A stretch of 7,614 nt of DNA from contig JAKBAC010000155.1 of assembly GCA_021809365.1 (NCBI GenBank), forward strand, positions 1 through 7,614, written 5' to 3'. Below are positions 1 to 5,482 of this stretch, one piece after another; position 1 is the stretch's first letter; every line of letters starts with the position of its first letter. Made by a program: the position numbers and the translations under genes. The notes beneath the pieces were generated by a model. The model saw only the letters and a program-made list of their open reading frames with translations, did not search any database and had not been told where the DNA came from. The stretch is from Planctomycetota bacterium. Its GTDB lineage: Bacteria; Planctomycetota; Phycisphaerae; WQYP01.

Positions 1-55
1 CGTGTACCGTAATAACATCATGGACACTTAGAAATATAATTTCCCGCCTGCTCAT
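1..55 (-). CDS. doc: Doc/Fic-type (death-on-curing) toxin, N-terminal fragment cut by the window edge
   Basis: Only the first 18 codons are present; the rest lies beyond base 1. The visible protein starts MSRREIIFLSVHDVITVH. The 'IFLSVHDVITVH' stretch matches the conserved opening of death-on-curing family toxins ('..FLTLEEVLAIH..'). In the known family these are Fic-fold kinases that phosphorylate EF-Tu and halt translation. The catalytic HPFxxGNKR motif would lie outside the window and cannot be checked. The ATG (bases 53-55) overlaps the TGA stop of the AbrB-type antitoxin (52-54) in an ATGA arrangement, so the toxin is probably translationally coupled to it. The Shine-Dalgarno sequence is weak, in keeping with coupling. 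The family call rests on few residues plus gene order, so it is moderately sure. Confidence 0.62.
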   Translation of the reverse strand, partial: MSRREIIFLSVHDVITVH

Positions 56-285
56 TTGGCCAGTTCCCGTAACGCTTTGGCATATTTTGTGCGAATTTCC
101 TTCAGAGATTTTTCCAGCCGCTCTTTGCCAATGCCGGCGTTGGCCGCCGTAAGAATGACCCTTGGGCCATCCACGGTAATCTGCACCTGGTCGCCAACGT
201 GCCATCCCGCGAGATCCAGCAGGGTTTTATCCAGCGGCAAAGCGCTGCCATTACCGACTTTCCGAATTGTTTTTACCAACGTCAT
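52..285 (-). CDS. AbrB/MazE-fold antitoxin of a type II toxin-antitoxin module
   Basis: This is a 77-residue protein. Residues 3-47 form a SpoVT/AbrB swapped-hairpin DNA-binding domain: 'KTIRKVGNGSALPLDKTLL', then 'GWHVGDQV' and 'VDGPRVILT', the usual beta-strand pattern of MazE/AbrB antitoxins. Residues 51-77 are charged and probably helical (GKERLEKSLKEIRTKYAKALRELAK), the region that in such antitoxins wraps around and neutralises the toxin. An in-frame start eight codons upstream is possible. I prefer the ATG at 283-285 because AGGAG lies seven bases before it. The gene is followed, with a four-base overlap, by a Doc-type toxin. By family knowledge the pair would repress its own promoter, and nested inverted repeats lie just upstream at 314-332. 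Confidence 0.88.
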   Translation of the reverse strand: MTLVKTIRKVGNGSALPLDKTLLDLAGWHVGDQVQITVDGPRVILTAANAGIGKERLEKSLKEIRTKYAKALRELAK

Positions 286-313
286 GATTTTACTCCTGTC
301 ACGCAACACAACC

Positions 314-353
314 TACGACATTACATCGTAATCACATGCGGTCTACAAATCAA
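314..353 (-). promoter_or_regulatory. Predicted promoter and operator of the AbrB-Doc module
   Basis: Read on the minus strand, TTGATT (348-353) and TACGAT (325-330) are separated by 17 bases and fit a sigma-70-type -35/-10 pair, each matching four of six consensus positions. The -10 box lies inside two overlapping inverted repeats on the plus strand: ATTAC-atc-GTAAT (320-332) and TACGA-cattaca-TCGTA (314-330). A repressor bound there would block the promoter, as expected for an autoregulating antitoxin. This is inferred from sequence only. Confidence 0.4.
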
Positions 354-376
354 GCTGGTCAGATTGCAAGATGCTA

Positions 377-1693
377 TTAATTTCCCCTGGCCGCCTGCGC
401 AAAGGCCTCCAGCACATCGGCGAAAATAGTATCGGAAACGGCGATGCCCGCTTCAGTTAGTGCCAGACTGCTGTTGCGAACCTCCCAAAGTCCCAATGCG
501 CTATACCGTGGCAAAAGCGCGTGCAGAATGGCCAGAGCATCCACACCGGTGCGCTGCTGAAACTCCTGCAGCACAATGCCTTCATTCAGCCGCAATTCCA
601 GAATCGCCAGTTCTCCCCAGCGTGCTAAACCTGTGAGGCGTTCAATTTCTGTAATCGGCACAACGGGGGAGCCGGTGTTCAGCGCATCGATATAACGCGT
701 TAAACTTTGAACATTTTTCCACCGAAACCCGGAATGATAACCCGCTGCCGAAGGACCAATCGCCAGATGATTTCGGGCTTTCCAGTAATTGATATTATGT
801 TTACACGCTTTGCCGGCTCTCGCATAATTTGAAATTTCATACCGCCCAAAGCCTGCGGCTCCCAGACGGTCTCGCGTGTGCTGGAGCATCGCGATTTCCA
901 GTTCATCCGCGGCAGGCGTAAATTCCCCGCGCTTCATGCGAGCGGTCATGGCCGTGTTGGGTTCATACATCAGGCCATAGCAGGAAAGATGCGTAGATTC
1001 CAGTTCAATGGCCCGCGTCAGGTTCTGATCCCAATCGGCAAGACTCTGCCCGGGAATGCCAAAGATTAAGTCCAGATTCAAATTGTCTATTCCTGCATGC
1101 CGCGCGATATTCATCGCAACGGGGACACTCTCCGGATGATGATCCCGTTGCAAAACCGCCAGTTCCGTTGCGGAAAAGCTCTGGGCACCAAAGCTGATAC
1201 GATTCACGCCACCGGCACGCAGGATTTTCGCGCGCTGGGCGTCAAAGGTATTGGGGTTTGCTTCGACGGTAAATTCAGTGAGGCGGTCGAATTTTATGGC
1301 GCTGTTAATTTGCGCCATCAATCGCGCCAGCGCAACGGGAGGTAGCAGCGTGGGCGTGCCTCCGCCGATAAAAATGGTTTCCGGAGCAACCCGGCCAAAA
1401 TGGCTAACCTGCAATTCCAATTCCCGGCCCATGGCGTCAAGAAACGCGTCGGCTTGATCCAGGTGCCCTGCTAAGGAGAAAAAATCGCAATAATGACATT
1501 TGCTGGTGCAAAACGGAATATGTAAATAAAGCGCGTCAAGGGTTGAATTTTGAGCAAATTCAGCCGTTTGCGGCAAGCCGAAGAAAACCTGCTCGGTTCG
1601 TCCCCCCAGTTGCGGCAAGGGGAATTCAGAAATTTTCGGACGCAGACTATCGTTTTTACTTTCCGCTTCGGTTATAATTTTGTCATGCTGCAT
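377..1693 (-). CDS. hemW: HemW-like radical SAM heme chaperone (oxygen-independent coproporphyrinogen oxidase-like)
   Basis: The protein is 438 residues from the chosen ATG. It carries the radical-SAM cluster motif CTSKCHYC (Cys 62, 66, 69) followed by DF. That is the HemW pattern: true HemN enzymes have a further Cys here. Next come a SAM-binding 'GGGTP' (about 110-114), 'EANP' (about 144) and 'HNINYW' (about 299-304), the HNxxYW motif used to separate HemW from HemN. The last 100 or so residues form the HemN C-terminal domain. HemW proteins bind heme and deliver it to apo-proteins, rather than oxidising coproporphyrinogen. The reading frame stays open upstream to about 2194, but that part lies antisense to the FHA gene and is not believable protein. 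The ATG at 1691-1693 is the only ATG in the gap and has no clear Shine-Dalgarno sequence. A TTG at 1574-1576 would give about 399 residues, nearer the usual family length, so the start is uncertain. The gene is divergent from the FHA gene. Confidence 0.93.
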   Translation of the reverse strand: MQHDKIITEAESKNDSLRPKISEFPLPQLGGRTEQVFFGLPQTAEFAQNSTLDALYLHIPFCTSKCHYCDFFSLAGHLDQADAFLDAMGRELELQVSHFGRVAPETIFIGGGTPTLLPPVALARLMAQINSAIKFDRLTEFTVEANPNTFDAQRAKILRAGGVNRISFGAQSFSATELAVLQRDHHPESVPVAMNIARHAGIDNLNLDLIFGIPGQSLADWDQNLTRAIELESTHLSCYGLMYEPNTAMTARMKRGEFTPAADELEIAMLQHTRDRLGAAGFGRYEISNYARAGKACKHNINYWKARNHLAIGPSAAGYHSGFRWKNVQSLTRYIDALNTGSPVVPITEIERLTGLARWGELAILELRLNEGIVLQEFQQRTGVDALAILHALLPRYSALGLWEVRNSSLALTEAGIAVSDTIFADVLEAFAQAARGN

Positions 1694-1768
1694 GGCGTTG
1701 TGGCCGATAAATTCTCTTAGTTTAGCATAAATCCCGACGGAAGGGATATGCACAGACGGAGGCCGCTG

Positions 1769-2290
1769 ATGGATTTGGTTCTTGTCATTTTCAAAGAGGA
1801 TGGACAGAGGCGCGAATTTTCTCTGCTCAAGGAGCGGACATCCATTGGAAGGTCTGATGAGTCGGACCTGCAAATTCCGTTGCCCACGGTCTCCCGCAAT
1901 CATTGTGAAGTTGTGATTCAGGACAACGCGCCGGTTCTTAAAGACATTGAAAGTTCCAACGGCACCTACCATAACAACCAGCGCATCACTGCGTCGCAGA
2001 CGTTGGTGGCTGGAGATCATATTCGCGTGGGGCCGGTGACTTTCACCGTCGTTATTGATGGCGAACCGCGCCAGATTAAACCTATACGCACCATCCTGGG
2101 TGATATGGGGATGGAGCCTGTGCAGGACCACTCCATCACAGAAGCCGGCGAAACCGTTGATGTCGCGCCGGATGGAGATATTCCCATCGCCCATCCGATT
2201 GACGATGAAGTGAGTCTGGATGATGAAGGCGATGACGCGGATCCACTGAAGGCACTTGAAAATCTTAATTCCCCGCAGCCACGTAGCTGA
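1769..2290 (+). CDS. FHA-domain protein with acidic C-terminal tail
   Basis: This is a 173-residue protein. A forkhead-associated domain fills about residues 3-97, with the conserved GR (27-28), SRNH (42-45; the SxxH element) and SNGT (63-66). FHA domains bind phosphothreonine peptides, so the protein probably reads a Ser/Thr-kinase signal. No kinase or phosphatase gene is in the window. The remaining 75 residues have no recognised domain and are strongly acidic (IDDEVSLDDEGDDADPL), probably disordered. There is no signal peptide or membrane segment, so it should be cytoplasmic. I chose the ATG at 1769 because GGAGG (1758-1762) lies six bases before it. An ATG at 1748 would add MHRRRPL but has a poorly spaced GGAAGGG. 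The gene is transcribed away from hemW and toward vapC. Confidence 0.9.
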   Translation: MDLVLVIFKEDGQRREFSLLKERTSIGRSDESDLQIPLPTVSRNHCEVVIQDNAPVLKDIESSNGTYHNNQRITASQTLVAGDHIRVGPVTFTVVIDGEPRQIKPIRTILGDMGMEPVQDHSITEAGETVDVAPDGDIPIAHPIDDEVSLDDEGDDADPLKALENLNSPQPRS

Positions 2291-2367
2291 AGGGTCAGCA
2301 CCGAAGTAATGTTTGACGCGTAGACGATTTCATAGGCCGTCGGCGGGGCCTTGAGATCGATTTGTGA

Positions 2368-2775
2368 TTAATGTTTGGTCCAATTCTCCAACGGCAGGTC
2401 TGGGATTCTGGCGAATTCCTTTATATTGTTACTCACCAGCGTCACATTCAGTGATTGGGCTTGCGCAGCAATGAGTGTATCCATTGCTCCGATGGGAATA
2501 CCCCGCAGCTCAAGGTTTTTGCGAATCCGGCCGTAGGCTTCGGCGGCGCGTGCATCGAACGACACAACGCTCATGGACGCCACGAAATGCAGCAATGCCA
2601 GGTGATTCCGCGGCGGGTCACTGCTGTTGGCAACGCCAAATTGCAACTCCGCCAGCGTAATGGCCGATAGCGCGACCGATCCGGGAGATTGTTTCCGCAA
2701 ATGGGCCGTGGCGTCTCCGGATTTTCCGCGAATCAATTCGATGCAAATATCCGTATCCAGCAGATAACGTATCAC
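2368..2775 (-). CDS. vapC: VapC-type PIN-domain ribonuclease toxin
   Basis: This 135-residue protein has the usual VapC length and a full PIN domain. The acidic metal-binding residues are visible: Asp7 in 'YLLDTDICIELI', Glu43 in 'TLAELQFG' and Asp99 in 'IGAMDTLIAAQA'. The C-terminal block 'LVSNNIKEFARIPDLPLENW' is typical of the VapC group whose usual form is 'LVTNNxREFxRVxGLxxENW'. Two small departures are DTD for the common DTN, and NN where many PIN proteins have a fourth Asp; the latter is normal in this group. VapC toxins cleave specific RNAs, such as tRNAs, to arrest growth. Translation starts at a GTG (2773-2775) that overlaps the TGA stop of vapB (2772-2774) as GTGA, giving tight coupling. 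GGAAG a few bases upstream, inside vapB, may serve as ribosome binding site. The gene appears intact. Confidence 0.95.
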   Translation of the reverse strand: MIRYLLDTDICIELIRGKSGDATAHLRKQSPGSVALSAITLAELQFGVANSSDPPRNHLALLHFVASMSVVSFDARAAEAYGRIRKNLELRGIPIGAMDTLIAAQAQSLNVTLVSNNIKEFARIPDLPLENWTKH

Positions 2776-3002
2776 AACCGCTTCCGCCTTTGCGCTTTAC
2801 GCGGCTGCTTCCGCTCCGTCATGAAGTCCGCGGTGAACATACCGAGGCTCTTTTCCAATATATCCCATTCCTTGCCGGGCGGAACAAGAATGACCAGATC
2901 ATCCAGCCGTGCGATTCCCACTTTTCGCGTGGAAAAACGAAAAGCCTTAGGCAATCGCACCGCCTGACTGCGTCCGTTGGTAAATATTGCAGCAGTTTCC
3001 AT
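2772..3002 (-). CDS. vapB: VapB-type antitoxin
   Basis: This is a 76-residue protein. Its N-terminal half, 'METAAIFTNGRSQAVRLPKAFRF', followed by 'VGIARLDDLVILVP', is the AbrB-fold DNA-binding domain characteristic of VapB antitoxins partnered with this VapC type. The C-terminal half contains 'EWDILEKSLGMFTADFMTERKQP', the conserved toxin-binding segment, and then an unusually basic end (RKAQRRKRL). A GTG two codons upstream is possible, but it overlaps the Shine-Dalgarno sequence. GGAGG at 3008-3012 sits five bases from the ATG at 3000-3002, so that ATG is chosen. It is the first gene of the vapBC operon and probably represses it through the palindrome just upstream. Confidence 0.94.
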   Translation of the reverse strand: METAAIFTNGRSQAVRLPKAFRFSTRKVGIARLDDLVILVPPGKEWDILEKSLGMFTADFMTERKQPRKAQRRKRL

Positions 3003-3014
3003 AAACACCTCCGA

Positions 3015-3057
3015 TGGTATATACCACGGAATATATCATAACCGGAACAAGGAGCAA
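3015..3057 (-). promoter_or_regulatory. Predicted vapBC promoter with palindromic operator
   Basis: On the minus strand, TTGCTC (3052-3057) and TATATT (3030-3035) are spaced by 16 bases and resemble -35 and -10 boxes. The expected start of transcription falls in a perfect 12-bp palindrome, TGGTATATACCA (3015-3026), immediately before the vapB ribosome binding site. VapB-VapC complexes are known to bind palindromes at their own promoters, so this is a good operator candidate. It has not been demonstrated. Confidence 0.5.
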
Positions 3058-3181
3058 CCAGCAACAACCGCCTGTGATTGGACGTTCGCAATAGCACGCG
3101 ATATTCCCCCGGCGAAGCTTTGATACAGTGCGGTAGCCGCGAAATCGTGCGCGCCCGGAGCCGGGCTTTGCAACCCTTGAC

Positions 3182-3217
3182 GCCGCCCCGCCGCTTTATT
3201 GCGCGCGGCGTGGCGGC
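3182..3217. repeat. GC-rich imperfect inverted repeat upstream of the Nudix gene
   Basis: Bases 3182-3194 and 3205-3217 are inverted copies that pair at 12 of 13 positions (mismatch at 3188/3211), with a 10-base loop (TTTATTGCGC). It would form a very stable hairpin 19 bases before the GTG start at 3236. No run of T follows on either strand, so it does not look like a standard terminator. A smaller perfect GC hairpin lies nearby: GCCCGG-AG-CCGGGC (3153-3166). Function unknown. Together they fill much of the non-coding gap between vapB and the Nudix gene. Confidence 0.5.
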
Positions 3218-3223
3218 TTCGGT

Positions 3224-3229
3224 TAATAT
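3224..3229 (+). promoter_or_regulatory. Possible -10 box for a leaderless Nudix transcript
   Basis: TAATAT matches five of six positions of the -10 consensus apart from order at the middle bases, and ends seven bases before the GTG at 3236. Transcription starting there would give an mRNA with almost no 5' leader, which would explain the missing Shine-Dalgarno sequence. No good -35 box is present: TTGCGC at 3199-3204 is 19 bases away and lies partly in the hairpin. Weak call. Confidence 0.25.
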
Positions 3230-3235
3230 TCCGCT

Positions 3236-4000
3236 GTGAAGAAGAGCTTGGAAATTTTGGCGACGGGGCCATTTACGGTCGAACAGATTACCCTGGCCTA
3301 CAGCGGACATTTACCTCCCCCACCGGAACTTCTGGACCGAATTGAGGCGCTTTGGGACGACTATCTGCTGGCGGCAAGCCGCGATGGCAGGATGCTTTTT
3401 AACAGCTCTGTCGCCTATTTGAAAAGTGCCGCGGTTTCCAATGGAATACTGCATCTGGAACTCGCTGCCACGGACTACAAAACGTTTCTGGTTACAACTT
3501 TGCGGGATCGGGCGTGGTTTGAAATCAACTCCCCCGCCGCCATGACTCCGGCATTAGGCAACAGTATTCTCCTTACGCACAGAGATACCGCTTATCTGGG
3601 AGTACGCAGCAAACAGGTGGCGGCCTATCCGCATTGGGCCCATCTTTTTGGCGGCGTGCTGGATTGGCCGAAATATGGAAGCAATACTGCTGAAACACTT
3701 TTGGAACATTTGTATAAAGAGCTTGAGGAAGAACTGGGACTTGCGCCCCGTGCTCTTACCGCCCCACCGCGCGTCCTGGCATTGATGCGTGATCCGGAAC
3801 TGGCGCAACCGGAGCTGGTGTGGCACGGGGAATTACTTCAGCCGCTCGCCCCGTGCACCGACGCCCTGAACGTACGGGAACATGATGCCCTTTTGGCTGT
3901 AACCATGACCGACGGCCTGCCGGTCAGTGTGCCCGCAACGCCCGTGAGCCTGACTGCGATCCGCATGGTGCTGCAACTGCAGAATCACCGTAGTCCTTAA
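3236..4000 (+). CDS. Nudix-box hydrolase-like protein
   Basis: This is a 254-residue protein. The Nudix box covers about residues 139-169. Its second half is clear: Glu153, then K161-E-L-E-E-E-L-G-L169 in place of the consensus REUxEExGU. Lys replaces the usual Arg, and the glycine expected six residues before Glu153 is shifted to 148 ('YGSNTAE'), with GG at 139-140. The metal-binding glutamates 162, 165 and 166 are kept, so catalysis is plausible. The roughly 100 residues before the box (with 'ILLTHRDTAYLGVRSKQVAAYPHWAHLFGG') resemble the layout of larger Nudix proteins of the NUDT22/UDP-sugar type, but I cannot assign a substrate. The start is the first available one after an in-frame TAA (3224-3226). 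It is a GTG with no Shine-Dalgarno sequence. There is no signal peptide. It is transcribed divergently from vapBC. Confidence 0.75.
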   Translation: MKKSLEILATGPFTVEQITLAYSGHLPPPPELLDRIEALWDDYLLAASRDGRMLFNSSVAYLKSAAVSNGILHLELAATDYKTFLVTTLRDRAWFEINSPAAMTPALGNSILLTHRDTAYLGVRSKQVAAYPHWAHLFGGVLDWPKYGSNTAETLLEHLYKELEEELGLAPRALTAPPRVLALMRDPELAQPELVWHGELLQPLAPCTDALNVREHDALLAVTMTDGLPVSVPATPVSLTAIRMVLQLQNHRSP

Positions 4001-4366
4001 CATCCGTCTGATCACCAGCTTCCTGTTCTGCAATTCAAGTCGGAACGCCGACGAGGCCTTGCGGCTTGGGAAGACATTGCTTTTATCCTTGGCGCAAGAC
4101 GTTAGAATATCAGCGCAGCCTCGGGTGCGGCCGCTTTTCGGGATGGGGAAAAGGGCCGTGCTTCGAGACGCGGTTCGCGGCGAAGCATCAATGTTCCGCC
4201 GGATTCGGATGAATCACATGCTGCGGCCGAGGCAGTCAACGGCCGTCAGCGCCGTCGGAACAGGGCGGCCACAGTGGCGGATACGTGCATATATGTGCAC
4301 ATGTAGACTTGTGTTTTTGTCATCGTAGCAGTTGCGGATATTTTGGGACTGCGAGGTCGTCCAGCT
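4001..4366 (+). other. Gap without a convincing gene; several consecutive stem-loop sequences
   Basis: No reading frame here looks like real protein. The stretch holds a series of inverted repeats: GTCGG-aacg-CCGAC (4039-4052); CTTTTC/GAAAAG flanked by GGCC/GGCC (4129-4157, one bulge); CTTCG/CGAAG enclosing CGCG-gtt-CGCG (4161-4185); and a larger two-part stem, with 4192-4202 pairing to 4252-4262 (10 of 11) outside 4221-4229 pairing to 4240-4249 (one bulge). ATGTGCACAT (4293-4302) is a perfect palindrome. TAGAAT at 4103-4108 could be a -10 box, but no good -35 box accompanies it. It may be a structured RNA, a long leader of the acetyltransferase gene, or simply GC-rich sequence that folds by chance. 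No known RNA family is recognised. Confidence 0.3.
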
Positions 4367-5311
4367 TTGAACACCACGGAAAAATTTGATCCTCGACCGG
4401 TGGCCGTGCGTGTGCCGCTGGATCGGTCCAAGCAGGCGGCGGGATATTTGAGATCCGCCGGCGGTGGCGTCATGGATACGCTGGCGCATTTCTGGGAAAG
4501 ATTGGCGTTAACCCCCCCGCTGGCCCGCGATGATTTACACTTGGTCCTGGTAACTAAGAATCCCACAAATGCCGCCAACATAAATTTTACAAGTGCTTAT
4601 GGCGCAATGCTTTACGTTCCAAAAGCCCACCGGGCTGATGTGCTGGCGTCCACGCCAGAGACAGCGGAGGCCCTATCCGATTACCTGCAAAACTGGTGGG
4701 ATACCAATCCACTCCAAAAGACCTCCGCAGTAACCTTGGAAGCACCCAGCCCTCCCCTACCGATCAATTATGTAACCGGTTTGGCGGAGGGCGTAACAGC
4801 AATGACCCCGCGGCTTCTTGCAATGGCAAATCGCAAGGCACCGGCAAGAAAAACTGTGAACATTATGATGACATTGCCGGCGAACCGGCCCGCGGCATTG
4901 TGCCCTAAGGTCCGGCTGGCGCGCGACGGAGACGAGCCAGTATTAAATCGGTGGCGCAAACTGTATAGTCAGGAACGCGGGATATTATTTGATGCGGATG
5001 TAAGCGCCTGGATCGAATCGCGCAATGTTTGCGTTCACGAACATAATGGTGAAGTTGTCGCACTGGCAAAATTTGATTTAGCCTTGGCTACGACCGTGGA
5101 AATCGGTGGAGTATTTACATTTCCAGAATATCGTAAACAGGGTTTTGGTGGTGAACTTGTCGTTGACATGGCTTGGCGAATTCGGCAAATGGGGAAAAGC
5201 CCCATTTTACAGGTGGACGCCGAAAATGACACCGCCTTGGCGCTATACCAAAAAATGAACTGGATAGAGTTGGGGCGGCTCGCAAGAATCTGGTTAAATT
5301 CCGCCTCATGA
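4367..5311 (+). CDS. GNAT-family acetyltransferase-like protein with an unassigned N-terminal domain
   Basis: This protein is about 314 residues. The C-terminal third (from about residue 180) is a GNAT domain: 'KVRLARDGDEPVLNRW' opens it, 'VEIGGVFTFPEYRKQGFGGELV' contains the acetyl-CoA pyrophosphate-binding motif R256-K-Q-G-F-G261, and 'ENDTALALYQKMNW' is the usual NxxAxxLYxKxGF element. The N-terminal 170 residues do not contain these motifs. They may be a degenerate GNAT-like half, as in known two-domain members, but that is a guess. The substrate is unknown. The start is uncertain: the frame opens after a TAG at 4325-4327. TTG at 4367 is chosen because GAGGT (4353-4357) lies nine bases before it. 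TTG at 4343 would add eight residues, and the first ATG is at 4472. TTGTCA (4317-4322) and TATTTT (4339-4344) could form a weak promoter. The gene ends just before the first parS-like site. Confidence 0.82.
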   Translation: MNTTEKFDPRPVAVRVPLDRSKQAAGYLRSAGGGVMDTLAHFWERLALTPPLARDDLHLVLVTKNPTNAANINFTSAYGAMLYVPKAHRADVLASTPETAEALSDYLQNWWDTNPLQKTSAVTLEAPSPPLPINYVTGLAEGVTAMTPRLLAMANRKAPARKTVNIMMTLPANRPAALCPKVRLARDGDEPVLNRWRKLYSQERGILFDADVSAWIESRNVCVHEHNGEVVALAKFDLALATTVEIGGVFTFPEYRKQGFGGELVVDMAWRIRQMGKSPILQVDAENDTALALYQKMNWIELGRLARIWLNSAS

Positions 5312-5331
5312 ATCGCTTGATTCTTTGCCAA

Positions 5332-5351
5332 AATGTTCTACGTGGAACATT
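5332..5351. promoter_or_regulatory. parS-like ParB-binding site 1
   Basis: The core TGTTCTACGTGGAACA (5334-5349) differs from the canonical bacterial parS form TGTTNCACGTGNAACA at one position (T for C in the central CACGTG). The dyad extends outward to 22 bp (5331-5352) with only that one unpaired position. This 20-bp unit is the exact reverse complement of the second site at 5437-5456. Its place directly upstream of parB supports recognition by ParB. Confidence 0.85.
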
Positions 5352-5410
5352 TAGTCGTTTACGCCATCAGTTTGCAGAATAATTCCATGGGTTGCCAAGA
5401 GCGCACTGGC

Positions 5411-5439
5411 TTGACGTAATGACTATTATGATAGACAAT
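5411..5439 (+). promoter_or_regulatory. Predicted parB promoter
   Basis: TTGACG (5411-5416, five of six to TTGACA) and GACAAT (5434-5439, four of six to TATAAT) are separated by 17 bases. The -10 box overlaps the left end of the second parS-like site, so ParB bound there would compete with RNA polymerase. Transcription would start near 5446, inside that site. A TATGAT at 5427-5432 is a better -10 match but has no -35 at a usable distance. Confidence 0.5.
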
Positions 5440-5456
5440 GTTCCACGTAGAACATT
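5437..5456. promoter_or_regulatory. parS-like ParB-binding site 2, inverted relative to site 1
   Basis: The core TGTTCCACGTAGAACA (5439-5454) matches the parS consensus except for A in place of G in the central CACGTG. It is the exact reverse complement of site 1 over 20 bp. The dyad reaches 22 bp (5436-5457). It overlaps the predicted -10 box of parB and ends 26 bases before the parB start codon, so it lies at or in the start of the transcript. Confidence 0.85.
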
Positions 5457-5482
5457 GATGGAAAACGCGCGGAGATTATACT

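Noticed and set aside
1694..2194. A 167-codon upstream extension of the hemW reading frame
   Set aside because: It lies antisense to the FHA gene, which has clear conserved motifs and a good ribosome binding site; the extension has no HemW features.
2334..2351. AGGCC/GGCCT hairpin between the convergent FHA and vapC genes, considered as a terminator
   Set aside because: Stem of only five base pairs and no T run on either strand.
3153..3166. GCCCGG-AG-CCGGGC followed by TTT, considered as a terminator
   Set aside because: No plus-strand gene ends upstream of it and the T run is only three bases; noted with the neighbouring inverted repeat instead.
2819..3310. A 163-codon minus-strand frame spanning vapB and its upstream region
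   Set aside because: Out of frame with vapB, which has family motifs and a proper ribosome binding site; a shadow frame.
4059..4328. An 89-codon open frame in the gap before the acetyltransferase gene
   Set aside because: No plausible ribosome binding site or recognisable protein pattern, and it overlaps strong inverted repeats. Minus-strand frames at 4214-4581 are equally unconvincing.
5310..5326. GAATC-gctt-GATTC plus TTT after the acetyltransferase gene, considered as a terminator
   Set aside because: The stem is short and AT-rich and only three T follow; too weak to call.
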